From the NCBI RefSeq assembly GCF_024296665.1, contig NZ_CP100762.1:2480001-2544000 (forward strand): a stretch of DNA of 64,000 nucleotides, given 5' to 3'. Shown here piece by piece: positions 44,659 through 53,905 of this stretch. The DNA is from Salinilacihabitans rarus (GTDB taxonomy: Archaea; Halobacteriota; Halobacteria; Halobacteriales; Natrialbaceae). Within the stretch, counting starts at the first letter, position 1. Every line of letters starts with the position of its first letter. The position numbers and the translations under genes are program-made. The notes under the pieces were generated by a model, which made no database searches, was not told the origin of the DNA, and saw only the letters and a list, made by a program, of their open reading frames with translations.

Positions 44659-44988
44659 TTAACCCGATCCCGATCCCGATCCCGATCCCGTTTTCCTCCC
44701 GCCTCGCGCCGCCCGGTCGTCGCCGGGCGGGGCGAGCGAGACCGTCACCCGTTCCCGGTCGTCGACGGTGACCTCGTACCCGCAGTACGTGAACGTGACG
44801 CGGCCCGCCCGCGGCCGCCCACCTCGCGTCGGTTCGAACAGCGCGTCCAGCGCCTCCGGATCGACCACGTCCCACAGCGGCGGCAACCCGAGCGGGTCCC
44901 TGTCCGCGGCCGCCGCCACGGCGTCGACGATGGCTTCGGTGACGGATCGGCGTTCGTCCTCCGTTCCCTCGGAAATCTCGGTAATCAT
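44659..44988 (-). CDS. HalOD1 output-domain protein with a Gly-Ser repeat tail
   Basis: A 109-residue single HalOD1 domain (SVTEAIVDAVAAAADRDP, about 15; LWDVVDPEALDALFEP; YCGYEVTVDDRERVTV). The C-terminus is KTGSGSGSGSG, encoded by a tandem hexamer that ends at the stop four bases from the radA stop. The tail is unlikely to be folded. Function unknown; like the HalOD1 gene at 41.1 kb, it is preceded by its own promoter region. Confidence 0.75.
   Translation of the reverse strand: MITEISEGTEDERRSVTEAIVDAVAAAADRDPLGLPPLWDVVDPEALDALFEPTRGGRPRAGRVTFTYCGYEVTVDDRERVTVSLAPPGDDRAARGGRKTGSGSGSGSG
44662..44690. repeat. Hexanucleotide microsatellite CCCGAT, about 4.5 copies
   Basis: A perfect CCCGAT/ATCGGG tandem run in the 3' end of the HalOD1 gene, adjacent to the radA stop. 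It encodes the alternating Gly-Ser tail; each unit adds one Gly-Ser pair and keeps the frame. Confidence 0.85.
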
Positions 44989-45074
44989 CGGACTCCGTAC
45001 GCCGCTGGACGACAAAAGCCTACCCGTGGGTCCAACGGCGCCGGAACCGCCGAAACGCCGCGCGCCGCCGCCGG

Positions 45075-45467
45075 TCATTCCAGCGCGTCGAGCGCCGCCC
45101 GTCGCTTCTCGACGACCGCCTCGATCCGCGCTTTCTTGTCCTCGGGGTCTTCGAGGCCGTGTAGCCAGCGGACGCCGGCGTAGAACGCGACCAGTCCGTC
45201 GATCTCCTCGTCGGTGAGCCTCCCGAGGTCGCCGGCGGCCGACTCGTAGATCACCGGCGCCTCGACGCGCTCGGTCACCCGCTCGTAGCCGCCGTCGGCG
45301 ACCAGTTCGTCGACGTAGTCGTACGACCGGAGTTCCTCGGCGAGCGCCTGTCGGAGCCGTCGGGCGGCGTCGCGCTCGCGCTTCCAGTACAGCAGGTACG
45401 AGCCCGCGGCGGTCGCGATCGAGCCGATGACCGCCCCGAGGACGAAGCCGGTGGCCGTCTCGACCAT
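45075..45467 (-). CDS. Hypothetical protein with one N-terminal membrane helix
   Basis: A 130-residue protein: one membrane span (TATGFVLGAVIGSIATAAGS, residues 4-23), then a charged, mostly helical cytoplasmic domain (RERDAARRLRQALAEELRSY and following) that may form a coiled coil. No family recognised. I choose the ATG at 45467 because it directly precedes the helix. Confidence 0.65.
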   Translation of the reverse strand: MVETATGFVLGAVIGSIATAAGSYLLYWKRERDAARRLRQALAEELRSYDYVDELVADGGYERVTERVEAPVIYESAAGDLGRLTDEEIDGLVAFYAGVRWLHGLEDPEDKKARIEAVVEKRRAALDALE

Positions 45468-45609
45468 GCGGTCGCTTCGCCGCGACGGCGGGTAGGACCG
45501 CGGCTTGCGAGCGTGGTCGGCCGTCACGCGACGGCGTCGCGTGCCGAACCGACTGTACGCGGCCGCCGGCCCGCAGGCTCACCGGCGGCGAGTCGGGGAC
45601 CGAGCAGAA

Positions 45610-46029
45610 TCAGTCCTCGGTCGTCGTCTTGTCCTTGTCGAGTTCGCCGCGGTAGATCTCGGCGCCGTCCTGTGCGACCTTCTCGGCCAGCACCGCGCAC
45701 TTGACCCGCATCGGCGAGATGTCGACGCCGAGCATGTCGGTGACGTCGTCGCGGTCCATCTCCAGCAGGTCGTCGACGGTCTTGCCCGCGAGTTCGGTCG
45801 AGAGCATGCTCGCGGAGGCCTGGCTGATCGCACAGCCGTCGCCGGAGAACGCGACCCGCTCGATGGTCTCGCCGTCCTCCTCCAGACGGACGTCCATGCG
45901 GATCTCGTCGCCGCACATCGGGTTCTCGCCGACGTGCGAGAAGGTGGGGTCCTCGAGTTCCCCGTAGTTGCGGGGGTTCTTGTAGTGGTCGAGGATCTGC
46001 TGTCTGTACATGTCCGAGCCCAGTCCCAT
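45610..46029 (-). CDS. sufU: SUF-type Fe-S scaffold protein
   Basis: A 139-residue IscU/SufU-fold protein that receives sulfur from the desulfurase and assembles clusters. Its three conserved cysteines are in NPMCGDEI (about 36-43), SGDGCAISQAS (about 62-72) and RVKCAVLA (about 108), and the start DMYRQQILDHYKNPRN is classical. It lies 87 bp downstream of sufS on the same strand, so the two form a functional pair. Confidence 0.94.
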   Translation of the reverse strand: MGLGSDMYRQQILDHYKNPRNYGELEDPTFSHVGENPMCGDEIRMDVRLEEDGETIERVAFSGDGCAISQASASMLSTELAGKTVDDLLEMDRDDVTDMLGVDISPMRVKCAVLAEKVAQDGAEIYRGELDKDKTTTED

Positions 46030-46116
46030 CGTACGCGTCGGTACGGTCGTCCCCCCGAAAAGGGTTCCGACCGCCCGCAGACCCGTCGTCGCGCGACGGC
46101 CCGGACGCGGGTCGCG

Positions 46117-47361
46117 TTACGCGAACAGGTCCCGCGCGTCCTCGACCGCCTCGACCAGTTTGTCGACCTCCTCGCGGGTGTTGTAGACGTAGAACGAGGC
46201 CCGCGCGGAGGCGGCGACGCCGAGTTTGTCGTGTAGCGGCTGGGTGCAGTGGTCGCCCGCGCGGATGGCGACGGCGTGGTCGTTCATGATCGAGGCGAGG
46301 TCGTGGGCGTGGACCGATTCGAGGTTGAAGCCGACGAGGCCGCCCCGCTCGGGGCCGGGTTCGGGGCCGTAGATCTCGACGTCGTCGAACTCGGCCAGCC
46401 GTTCGTAGGCGTAGGCGGCGATCCCCTCCTCGTGCTCGCGGACGCGTTCCATCCCGATCCCTTCGAGGTAGTCGACGGCGGCGTGGAGGCCGACGGCCTC
46501 GGCGATGGGGGGCGTGCCGGGCTCGAACCGCCACGGGAGTTCGGCCCACGTGGACTCCTCGAAGGTCACCTTGCGGATCATGCCGCCGCCGTAGAGGTAC
46601 GGCGCGAGTCCTTCGAGCAACTCGCGTTTGCCGTAGCAGACGCCGATGCCGGTGGGGCCGGCCATCTTGTGGCCGGAGAAGGCGTAGAAGTCGGCGTCGA
46701 TCGCGTTCACGTCGACGGGCCGGTTGGGGACCGCCTGCGCCCCGTCGATGAACGCGAGCGCGCCGTGGTCGTGGGCGATGTCGACCAGTTCCGAGACGGG
46801 GTTGACGGTGCCGAGCGTGTTCGAGACGTGGACCGCGCTCACCATCGCGGTGTCGTCGGTGATGCACTCGCGGGCGTGGTCTACGTCCAGCCGGCCGTCC
46901 TCGGTGATCCGGACGTACTTCACGTCCGCGCCCGTCCGCCGGGCGATCTGTTGCCACGTCACGAGGGAGGCGTGGTGTTCCATCTCCGTGAGCACGACCT
47001 CGTCGCCGGGGCCGAGTTCGTTCAGCCCCCACGAGTAGGCGATCAGGTTCTCGGCCTCGGTCGTGTTCTTCGTGAAGATGATCTCCTCGCGGCCGTCGGC
47101 GCCGACGAACTCGGCGACGCGGTCGTGGGCCTCCTCGTAGGCGATCGAGGCCTCCTGGCTGAGGTGGTGGATGCCGCGGTGGACGTTCGAGTTGTACCGC
47201 CGGTAGTAGTCGCTCATCGCCTCGACGACCGGCTCCGGGGTGTGCGTCGTCGCCGCGTTGTCGAGGTAGACGAGCCGCTCGCCGTCGAAGCTCCGGTCGA
47301 GGATGGGGAAGTCCTCGCGGATCCCCTCGACGTCGAGGGGCTCGAGGTCTTGCTGGCTCAT
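46117..47361 (-). CDS. sufS: SufS-type cysteine desulfurase
   Basis: PLP enzyme that takes sulfur from cysteine for Fe-S cluster assembly. The 414 residues show LVYLDNAATTHTP (about 30), HRGIHHLSQEA, EMEHHASLVTW, the PLP lysine in FYAFSGHKMAGPTGIG (about 225-240) and the active-site cysteine in RAGDHCTQPLH (about 370). Group II (SufS/CsdA) features fit the SufU partner downstream. The ATG at 47361 matches the family start. Confidence 0.95.
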   Translation of the reverse strand: MSQQDLEPLDVEGIREDFPILDRSFDGERLVYLDNAATTHTPEPVVEAMSDYYRRYNSNVHRGIHHLSQEASIAYEEAHDRVAEFVGADGREEIIFTKNTTEAENLIAYSWGLNELGPGDEVVLTEMEHHASLVTWQQIARRTGADVKYVRITEDGRLDVDHARECITDDTAMVSAVHVSNTLGTVNPVSELVDIAHDHGALAFIDGAQAVPNRPVDVNAIDADFYAFSGHKMAGPTGIGVCYGKRELLEGLAPYLYGGGMIRKVTFEESTWAELPWRFEPGTPPIAEAVGLHAAVDYLEGIGMERVREHEEGIAAYAYERLAEFDDVEIYGPEPGPERGGLVGFNLESVHAHDLASIMNDHAVAIRAGDHCTQPLHDKLGVAASARASFYVYNTREEVDKLVEAVEDARDLFA

Positions 47362-47441
47362 TGTCCGTACGGAGGGTCCCCACACAAAACACTCCTTCGG
47401 TCGTGCCCGGCGCTCGCGGCGGTTCGGTCGAGCGGAGCCGG

Positions 47442-48260
47442 CTACTGTGCCACTTCGAGGATCCGCGACCCGCAGTCGTCGCAGGTGACCGCGTACACCT
47501 GACGGGAGCGACAGCACGACTCGACGGTCTCCTCGTCGATCGAGATCGGGCCGTCACAGGTCGGACAGACCTCGACGAACGCCCGGAGGCCGCTTGCCAC
47601 CCGACTGCGGGTCTGGACCGACAGCGCCCCCCAGCCGTCGACCCGGTCGGCGAGCACGTCGGCGCCGGCGATGTCGGCCAGCAGCGCGGCTTCGGACTCC
47701 CAGCGCCCGGCGAGGCCGCCGTCGACACGGGCGCCGACGGCGTCGGTCTCCCCGCGCGAGGCGACGGCGACCCCGTCGGGGTCGACCCCGAGGAACGCGG
47801 CCACCTGCCGCTCGCGGTCGCCGTCCCGGTACTCGACGACCCGCTCGCGCCACGCCTCGCGGACGTCGTCGGCGAGACAGAGGTCGTCGACGTCGTCGCA
47901 GGGGGCGACGACGCCGGCGTCGAGCAACGTCTCCTCGGGGTTGGCCCCGTCCCGACCGACGTCCGTCGCCTCCGGCGCCTCGAAGTCGGCGGGGGCCTTG
48001 TCGAACGCCGCGAGCAGCCAGTCGGGGAAGTACCGTTTCGTCAGCGTCGGCGTCCCGGGGACGAGGTAGCCGCGGAAGTAGATCGCCCCGAGCGAGACGC
48101 CGAGGACGACGGGCCCGGCCGGCGGGACGGCGATCGCGGCGGCCGCCGCGAGGACGACCGCGATCGCCATGTTGACAGCCGTACACGGGATACAGCGGTT
48201 CTCGCCGGTGTACTCCGGCTGGCGGAGCCAGTCGATCGTGCGCGAGAGCGCGGAGTGCAT
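47442..48260 (-). CDS. Hypothetical membrane protein with C-terminal zinc ribbon
   Basis: A 272-residue protein. Near the N-terminus there are cysteines (RCIPCTAVN, about 24-32) and two membrane helices (about 30-65), then a soluble acidic region, and at the end a zinc ribbon CPTCDGP...CCRSRQ...CDDCGSR (about 233-266). The family is unknown to me; DNA, RNA or protein binding cannot be decided. The ATG at 48260 is chosen over the GTG at 48266. Confidence 0.68.
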   Translation of the reverse strand: MHSALSRTIDWLRQPEYTGENRCIPCTAVNMAIAVVLAAAAAIAVPPAGPVVLGVSLGAIYFRGYLVPGTPTLTKRYFPDWLLAAFDKAPADFEAPEATDVGRDGANPEETLLDAGVVAPCDDVDDLCLADDVREAWRERVVEYRDGDRERQVAAFLGVDPDGVAVASRGETDAVGARVDGGLAGRWESEAALLADIAGADVLADRVDGWGALSVQTRSRVASGLRAFVEVCPTCDGPISIDEETVESCCRSRQVYAVTCDDCGSRILEVAQ

Positions 48261-48338
48261 ACCCACGAGTACGCTTCCCCGCTCAAAAACCTTCGTGTCC
48301 GATGGTAATTCGCAATCGCGTCGACGGTCGACGGGATC

Positions 48339-48674
48339 TCAGAACAGCCGCAGCAGTTGGGCGTGTCGCGTCTCGCCGATGTCGAGGACGTTCGCCTCCT
48401 CGACGAACCCGGCCTCGACGGCGAGGGCGACCGAGCGGGTGCCGACGATGTTGGCGACAGTCGCCCGCGCCAGACTGTCGACGACGGCCTCCTCGTCGAC
48501 CTCGTCGCCGGCGTAGAACTCCTCGGTGACCGTCAGCGAGAGGTCGCCGGTCTCGAAGGTCTCGCCGAGGACCTCCCGGTCACAGACCGCGACCAGCAAC
48601 CCCTCCTCGGTCTCGCGCTCGCGGACGATCAGCGAGCCGTCGGCGCCGGCGCCGTCGGCGGTGTCGCCGGTCAT
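48339..48674 (-). CDS. DUF424 archaeal protein
   Basis: A 111-residue protein matching archaeal DUF424: LLVAVCDREVLGETFETGDL (about 26-45), then FYAGDEVDEEAVVDSLARAT and ANIVGTRSVALAVEAGFVE. It is widely conserved in archaea, frequently near translation genes; function unknown. The N-terminal 17 residues are a haloarchaeal acidic extension. Its ATG overlaps the TPR gene stop by 4 bp, so they are cotranslated. Confidence 0.85.
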   Translation of the reverse strand: MTGDTADGAGADGSLIVRERETEEGLLVAVCDREVLGETFETGDLSLTVTEEFYAGDEVDEEAVVDSLARATVANIVGTRSVALAVEAGFVEEANVLDIGETRHAQLLRLF

Positions 48675-49435
48675 TCTCGCATCCGCTCGCGTTCCTCGAC
48701 GAGGCGTTCCTCGGCGCGCTCGCGCATCTCGTTTGCCTCCTCGGCGATCTCCTCGGCCTCGTCGTACTCGCCGAGTTCTTCGAGGATACGGGCTTTCTCC
48801 TCGAGTACCTGCGCGTCGCGCAGGCCGAGGCGGATCGCGTTGTCGACGCAGTGCAGTGCCTCCTCGGCGAGGCCGCGCTCGGCGAGGAAGAACGCCCGGT
48901 TGTACCAGCCCTGGGCGAACCGTTCGTCGATCTCGACGGCGCGCTCGGCGTGTTCGAGCGCCCCCGCGGTCTCGCCGAACTCCCAGAGGGCGTACGCGAG
49001 ATTCGTCTCGGCGCTGGCGGCGTGCTCGCTTTCGTCGTCGATCCGAAGCGCCTCGCGGTGGGCGCCGATCGCCTCGTCGTACTCCTCGAGTTCGGCGTGG
49101 GCGACGCCCTTGTTCACCCACGCCTCCTGTTCGACGAGGTCGTCGTCGGCGAAGCGGGCCGCGCGCTCGAACGCGTCGGTCGCCTGCTCGAAGCGGTTGA
49201 TCCGCATGTAGTTCAGCCCCACGTCGAGCAGTTCCTCGGCGTCGACCTGCGCTTTCGGGATCTGGTGCTGGTCGAGCGTGTCCGCGATGACGCGCGAGTC
49301 GACGGGGTCGACCTTCGCGGGGTCGACGTCTAGCTCCGGTGGATCGAGGTCGAACTCGTCGTAGGGATCGTCGAAGCCGGCACCTTCGGAGAAGCGGTGC
49401 CCGCGGTCGCGGTCGCGCTCGCCCTGGTCGGTCAT
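48671..49435 (-). CDS. Tetratricopeptide-repeat protein
   Basis: A 254-residue protein with about four TPR units from residue 60 onward (LLDVGLNYMRINRFEQATDA, EAWVNKGVAHAELEEYDEAI, TNLAYALWEFGETAGALEHA, GWYNRAFFLAERGLAEEALH), ending in a charged helix ERAEERLVEERERMRE. TPRs mediate protein-protein contacts. It precedes and overlaps DUF424 by 4 bp, suggesting the two products act together. Confidence 0.86.
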   Translation of the reverse strand: MTDQGERDRDRGHRFSEGAGFDDPYDEFDLDPPELDVDPAKVDPVDSRVIADTLDQHQIPKAQVDAEELLDVGLNYMRINRFEQATDAFERAARFADDDLVEQEAWVNKGVAHAELEEYDEAIGAHREALRIDDESEHAASAETNLAYALWEFGETAGALEHAERAVEIDERFAQGWYNRAFFLAERGLAEEALHCVDNAIRLGLRDAQVLEEKARILEELGEYDEAEEIAEEANEMRERAEERLVEERERMRE

Positions 49436-49510
49436 CGGCGCGGAGTTGGGTGCCGCGATGGTTAAGACCTGCGCTCGGCCGCGAGCGTCCCGACGGGCCG
49501 GCGGGCGCGT

Positions 49511-50752
49511 TCAGACCTCGGGCTCGGTCCCCGCGGCGTCGGTGAAGACGAGGTCGTCGCTCCGGCGCAGCCAGTCGACGCCCCACTTGACCGTGACGGG
49601 GACGAGCGCGGTGGTGAAGATGGCCGTGAACACGAGCACCGAGAACAGCTCCTGACCGATGATGCCCGACGAGAGGGCGATCGAGACGATGACGATCTCG
49701 ACGGTGCCGCGGCCGTTCATCCCGAAGCCGATCACCAGCCCCTCCCTCGCGGAGAGCTTCGTCGGCAGCGCGAACAGCCAGCTACCGGCGATCTTGCCGA
49801 CGAACGCGACCACGACGACGGCGGCCAGCAGTTGCGGGTTCTCCGTGAACACCCCGAGGCTGAGGTCGAACGCGACCGTCACGAAGAATATCGGGGCGAA
49901 AAAGCCCATCGCGAGGTCGTAGATGACCGTGTACATGTGCTCGTAGATGTCGGGTTCGAGCTGGGCCTGCCGGAGGAACAGCCCGGCCATGAAGCCGCCG
50001 ACGATCATGTGCAGATCGACGGCGGCGGCGAAGAACGCGAAGGACAGCGAGACCACGAGCGCGACGGTGAACGCCGACGTCTTGTCGACGAAGTCGTGGC
50101 GCTCCATCCGCCGTTCGAGGTGCTCCCAGAGGTACGGGAGAAAGCGGTCGCCGACCACGATCACGATCGCGAAGTACGCGAGCGCCTCGGCGGTCAGCGT
50201 CGCCAGCCCCAGCAGGGAGACGTCGCCCGTCTCGACGAAGCCGGTCACGCCCGCGAAGACGACCATCACGCCGACGTCCGAGAGGAGCGCGCCGCCGAGC
50301 AGGACGCTCGCGATGCGGGTGTCGAGGATGTCGAGGTCGACCAGGATGCGCGACTTGGTCGCGAGCGAGGTCGCCGCCATCGCGATGCCGACGAACAGCG
50401 CCTGCTCGATGGAGGCGCCGATGGCGACGCCGAGGCCGTAGCCGAGGGCGAACGGGACGACGAACCCGCCGAAGGCGACCATCAGCGCCTGCGGGCCGAG
50501 CTGGACGAGTTCGTGGATGTCCACCTCCATGCCGACGTAGATCATCAGCAGGAAGACGCCGAGTTCGGCCAGCACGTCGAGCTCCGGCGCCGGCTGCAAC
50601 ACGCCGAGCAGCGCGGGGCCGAAGACGATGCCGGCGAGCAGTTCGCCCATCAGCGCCGGGTAGCCGGCGCGCTCGGCGAGGGTCCCGACGATCCACGCGA
50701 GCGTGAGCACCGCGAGCAGGTTCAGCAGATCGATGCCGGCGGCTTCGACCAT
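49511..50752 (-). CDS. CPA2-family cation:proton antiporter
   Basis: A 413-residue membrane protein with about 12 helices: [20 protein letters not shown] (about 34-53), [18 protein letters not shown] and the core helix [20 protein letters not shown] with LLSDVGVM. These are KefB/NapA-type (CPA2) features; with a single acidic residue in the transport helix, K+ or Na+ specificity is unclear. No TrkA-type regulatory domain is attached. Such antiporters matter for ion balance in salt-in halophiles. Confidence 0.88.
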   Translation of the reverse strand: MVEAAGIDLLNLLAVLTLAWIVGTLAERAGYPALMGELLAGIVFGPALLGVLQPAPELDVLAELGVFLLMIYVGMEVDIHELVQLGPQALMVAFGGFVVPFALGYGLGVAIGASIEQALFVGIAMAATSLATKSRILVDLDILDTRIASVLLGGALLSDVGVMVVFAGVTGFVETGDVSLLGLATLTAEALAYFAIVIVVGDRFLPYLWEHLERRMERHDFVDKTSAFTVALVVSLSFAFFAAAVDLHMIVGGFMAGLFLRQAQLEPDIYEHMYTVIYDLAMGFFAPIFFVTVAFDLSLGVFTENPQLLAAVVVVAFVGKIAGSWLFALPTKLSAREGLVIGFGMNGRGTVEIVIVSIALSSGIIGQELFSVLVFTAIFTTALVPVTVKWGVDWLRRSDDLVFTDAAGTEPEV

Positions 50753-50757
50753 TCCAT

Positions 50758-51183
50758 CTAGTCGGTGGTCGCTCGAACGTTAAGGAACCACCCGCTCGTC
50801 CGTCCGAGGAGGAGGGCGGTCCACGCCAGCCCGACCCCGCAACCGAGGCCGACGAGGTGGGGCCGGACGGCCGCGACGGCCGGTGCGACGAAGAGGTCGA
50901 CCGTCGCGCCGACGAACGCGGCCGCTGCGACCGCGGCGAGCGCGACGTCGACGGCCGGCTCACACCCCACCGCCGCCCGCACGCGCCGACCGACGTCCCC
51001 GAGGTACGCCGGCGCGACGAGGCCGGCGGCGACCGCGAGCAGTCCGAGGAAGGCGGCCGTGACGACCGAGAAGCCGCCCCCGGCGCTGCGCCCGAGCACG
51101 AGCGCGGCCGCGACCGCGAGGTGGACGGCGGCGTCGGCGGCGCCGAGGGTCGTCCGGAGGCTGCGGCGGGAGCGTGCGCTCAT
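50758..51183 (-). CDS. Hypothetical four-helix membrane protein
   Basis: A 141-residue Ala/Val-rich protein with four likely membrane helices ([45 protein letters not shown] and [15 protein letters not shown]). No family recognised. It is 5 bp upstream of the antiporter gene on the same strand, so they are likely one transcript, and it may be an accessory subunit; that is inference from spacing only. Confidence 0.66.
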   Translation of the reverse strand: MSARSRRSLRTTLGAADAAVHLAVAAALVLGRSAGGGFSVVTAAFLGLLAVAAGLVAPAYLGDVGRRVRAAVGCEPAVDVALAAVAAAAFVGATVDLFVAPAVAAVRPHLVGLGCGVGLAWTALLLGRTSGWFLNVRATTD

Positions 51184-51271
51184 CGCGGGCGTGTGGCGTA
51201 CGCGTCGCCGACCCGAAAAGGTCTGCCCGGCAGGAGGACGGTTTCAAGTCCGGCGGCTCCGAACCTCCGGT

Positions 51272-51829
51272 ATGCGACTGTTCGTCAGCGTCGACCTGCC
51301 GGACGAACTCGCGGAACCGGTCGCCGACCTCCAGGAGGCGTTCGCGGACGCCTCGGGGCTGAACGTCACCGACCCGGAGCAGGCCCACGTCACCCTGAAG
51401 TTCCTCGGCGAGGTCGACGAGGATCGGTTGCCGGCACTGTGCCGGGAACTCGACGCCGCGGTCGCCGACGCGGGGGTCGACCCCTTCACCGCGCGGTACG
51501 GCGGGCTGGGGGTCTTCCCGAGTCTCGACTACATCAGCGTCCTCTGGCTGGGCGTCGAGGCGGGCGGCGAGGAACTGACCCGGCTCCACGAGGCCGTCGA
51601 GGAGCGGACGACGGCGATGGGGTTCGAGCCCGAGAGCCACGAGTTCACCCCGCACGTCACCCTCGCGCGGATGGAACACGCCGGCGGGAAGGACCTCGTT
51701 CGGAGACTCGTCCGCGAGCGCGACCCGACCGTCGGCGAGACGACCGTCGACGAGGTACGCCTCACCGAGAGCACGCTGACGCCCGACGGACCGGCGTACT
51801 CGACGGTCGAGCGGTTCCCGCTCGGCTGA
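51272..51829 (+). CDS. thpR: RNA 2',3'-cyclic phosphodiesterase (2H family)
   Basis: A 185-residue 2H phosphoesterase. The two catalytic HxTx motifs are HVTLKFLG (about residues 40-47) and HVTLARM (about 130-136), and the protein starts [12 protein letters not shown], as in ThpR/LigT. The family opens 2',3'-cyclic phosphate ends of RNA, for instance tRNA-splicing products. The ATG at 51272 matches the family start. Confidence 0.93.
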   Translation: MRLFVSVDLPDELAEPVADLQEAFADASGLNVTDPEQAHVTLKFLGEVDEDRLPALCRELDAAVADAGVDPFTARYGGLGVFPSLDYISVLWLGVEAGGEELTRLHEAVEERTTAMGFEPESHEFTPHVTLARMEHAGGKDLVRRLVRERDPTVGETTVDEVRLTESTLTPDGPAYSTVERFPLG

Positions 51830-51850
51830 TCGCCGTTCAGATGGACAAGA

Positions 51851-51857
51851 TTTTAAG
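51851..51857 (+). promoter_or_regulatory. TATA box of the rpl39e cluster
   Basis: TTTTAAG centred 29 bp before the rpl39e ATG. It probably drives rpl39e, rpl31e and aif6, which are spaced by 9 and 1 bp. Confidence 0.55.
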
Positions 51858-51882
51858 CCAGCGTAAGCTACGTCCGTCCACT

Positions 51883-52035
51883 ATGGGCAAGAAATCGAAG
51901 GCCAAGAAGAAGCGGCTGGCCAAACTCGAGAACCAGAACAGCCGCGTTCCGGTCTGGGTCATGCTCAAGACGGACATGGAAGTGCAGCGAAACCCCAAGC
52001 GCCGTAACTGGCGGCGAAGCGACACCGACGAGTGA
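51883..52035 (+). CDS. rpl39e: Ribosomal protein L39e (eL39)
   Basis: A 50-residue basic protein of the large subunit, found in archaea and eukaryotes only. [20 protein letters not shown] and the ending [12 protein letters not shown] match eL39 throughout, with the exit-tunnel segment VPVWVMLKT in the middle. First gene of the L39e-L31e-aIF6 cluster. Confidence 0.97.
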   Translation: MGKKSKAKKKRLAKLENQNSRVPVWVMLKTDMEVQRNPKRRNWRRSDTDE

Positions 52036-52044
52036 TCGAGAGCC

Positions 52045-52323
52045 ATGAGCGCCAGTGATTTCGAAGAACGCGTCGTGACGGTACCGCTGCGGGACGTGAA
52101 GAAGGGGGCCAACCACGAGGCCGCCGACCTCGCGATGACCATCGTCCGCGAACACCTCGCCAAGCACTTCGCGGTCGACGAGGACGCCATCCGACTGGAC
52201 CCCTCGATCAACGAGGCCGTCTGGTCGAACGGCCGGTCGAACCCACCCCGAAAGCTCCGCGTCCGCGCCGCGCGCTTCGACGAGGCGGGCGAGGCCGTCG
52301 TCGAAGCCGAGGTCGCCGAGTAA
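52045..52323 (+). CDS. rpl31e: Ribosomal protein L31e (eL31)
   Basis: A 92-residue large-subunit protein. [20 protein letters not shown] (9-28), the central [15 protein letters not shown] and [19 protein letters not shown] (about 61-79) are diagnostic. It lies near the tunnel exit on the ribosome. Nine bases separate it from rpl39e and one base from aif6. Confidence 0.97.
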   Translation: MSASDFEERVVTVPLRDVKKGANHEAADLAMTIVREHLAKHFAVDEDAIRLDPSINEAVWSNGRSNPPRKLRVRAARFDEAGEAVVEAEVAE

Positions 52324-52324
52324 C

Positions 52325-52987
52325 TTGCTTCGCGCCGCCTTCGCGGGGTCGGCGTACGTCGGCGTCTTCGCCCGCGCGACCGACTCGTGCGTGCTGGTCC
52401 GTCCCGACGCCGACGACGCCCTCGTCGCCGACCTCTCAGCGGAACTCGCGGTGCCCGCCGTGTCGACGACCGTCGGCGGCGCGTCGACGGTCGGCGCGCT
52501 GGCGACGGGCAACGAGAACGGCCTGCTGGTCAGCAGCCGCGTCCTCGAATCCGAGCGGGAGCGACTCGAGGAGGCCGTCGACCTGCCCGTCGTCGCCCTT
52601 CCCGGGGCCGTCAACGCCGCGGGGAACGTCGTCCTCGCGAACGACTACGGCGCGTACGTCCACGCCGACCTCCCGCGGGAGGCCGTACAGGCGGTCGAGG
52701 AGGCCCTCGACGTCCCCGTCGAGCGCGGCGACCTCGCCGGCGTGCGCACCGTCGGGATGGCGGCCGTCGCGACCAACGAGGGCGTGCTCTGTCACCCGAA
52801 GGCGACCGACGCCGAACTCGACCACCTGGAGGAGGTACTCGACGTCCGCGCCGACGTCGGCACGATCAACTACGGCGCGCCGCTGGTCGGCTCCGGCCTG
52901 CTCGCAAACGAGTCGGGCTACGTCGTCGGTCAGGACACGACCGGACCGGAACTCGGCCGAATCGAGGACGCGCTCGGCTATCTGTAA
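52325..52987 (+). CDS. tif6: Translation initiation factor aIF6
   Basis: A 220-residue anti-association factor that binds the large subunit and blocks premature 30S joining. The pentein-type repeats are visible as [52 protein letters not shown] and [20 protein letters not shown]. The start is TTG at 52325, one base after the L31e stop; no ATG or GTG in frame would keep the first strand. In haloarchaea the next gene is normally rpl18a; here an opposite-strand gene intervenes. Confidence 0.93.
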   Translation: MLRAAFAGSAYVGVFARATDSCVLVRPDADDALVADLSAELAVPAVSTTVGGASTVGALATGNENGLLVSSRVLESERERLEEAVDLPVVALPGAVNAAGNVVLANDYGAYVHADLPREAVQAVEEALDVPVERGDLAGVRTVGMAAVATNEGVLCHPKATDAELDHLEEVLDVRADVGTINYGAPLVGSGLLANESGYVVGQDTTGPELGRIEDALGYL

Positions 52988-53111
52988 CCGGCGAGACGTC
53001 GTCGACTATAGTACTCTTCGTCCGTTCTGTAGGCCGTAGCCGGCCGAACGCCCACGTTCGTAGCCCGGGGCGTCGGAGCGAACCCCGCCGCGGCGCCCCG
53101 CGGACCCCGAC

Positions 53112-53582
53112 TCAGTCGATGGGGTCGAGCATGTCGACGAATTCGAGGACGCTGTCCTGCGTGTACGTGATGACGTCGACGACGAGGTACTCGGTCTCGA
53201 CGATGAGTTCCTCGGTGTAGACGATCCGGTCGGCCATCTCGCCGATCCGGTCGGCCATCGCCCCGATTTCGTCGACGGTGTAGAGGACGCCGTCGAGGCT
53301 CTCGAGGTACAGCACCTCGCCGGTCTCGGAGAGCACCATGACGACCCGGTCCACCTCACAGCAGCCGTTCCGGTTCAGGAACAGGTAGTAGGTGCTGCCG
53401 TCTGCAAGCGGCGCGTAGATGAACGATTCGCCGAAGTACGTCTCCGCGAACGAGACGGACGTTCCGGGCTCCAGTTCGATCTGGTAGGAGTCGTCGTCGC
53501 TCTCGGCCGCGGCGGTCGTCGCGGCGCCACCGCCGGCGACGGCGGCGACGCCGAGGTTCGAGATGAATTTCCTGCGGTTCAT
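53112..53582 (-). CDS. Tat-exported hypothetical protein inserted in the translation cluster
   Basis: A 156-residue protein with a Tat signal (MNRRKFISNLGVAAVAGGGA) and no lipobox, so probably secreted. After an acidic linker comes a beta-rich domain (IELEPGTSVSFAETYFGESF, FLNRNGCCEVDRVVMV with a CC pair) and a helical C-terminus with the internal repeat IGAMADRIGEMADRIVY. No family recognised. It lies on the opposite strand between aif6 and rpl18a, and AT-rich DNA flanks its start; both suggest insertion. Confidence 0.68.
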   Translation of the reverse strand: MNRRKFISNLGVAAVAGGGAATTAAAESDDDSYQIELEPGTSVSFAETYFGESFIYAPLADGSTYYLFLNRNGCCEVDRVVMVLSETGEVLYLESLDGVLYTVDEIGAMADRIGEMADRIVYTEELIVETEYLVVDVITYTQDSVLEFVDMLDPID

Positions 53583-53905
53583 TGTGTGTCGTCCGCCCAA
53601 GTGACGCATCGGTGTTGGGCAGTATTGCAAATACAATGCAAACACGATAATAAATGTGTTGATCGAAGGTCGTCGGAATCGGCCTTGGAACGTTCGAATA
53701 CTTCCCTGTGGTCCTATGCGGGGTCGGTCGGCGGGGACCGCCGTCCCATCAGTCGCCGGTTGGTATTGTGATATTTAAGCAAAACCATTGTGCGCGTCTC
53801 GGCGTTCGAGTCGGACTGCCGACGGTTCCCGCCCCGCTGTCCGGCTTCTCCCGGGTGCTCGCACGAACGGGAACATTCTTCCGACTCCCCGACGCAGGGG
53901 TTAGC
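53583..53905. other. AT-rich intergenic region upstream of rpl18a
   Basis: These 323 bp include the least GC-rich DNA near the cluster. About 53620-53670 is the promoter side of the Tat protein gene, with TTGCA-(7)-TGCAA. ATATTTAAG at about 53771-53779 and CATTCTT about 30 bp before rpl18a are possible promoters for rpl18a. No gene seen. Confidence 0.5.
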
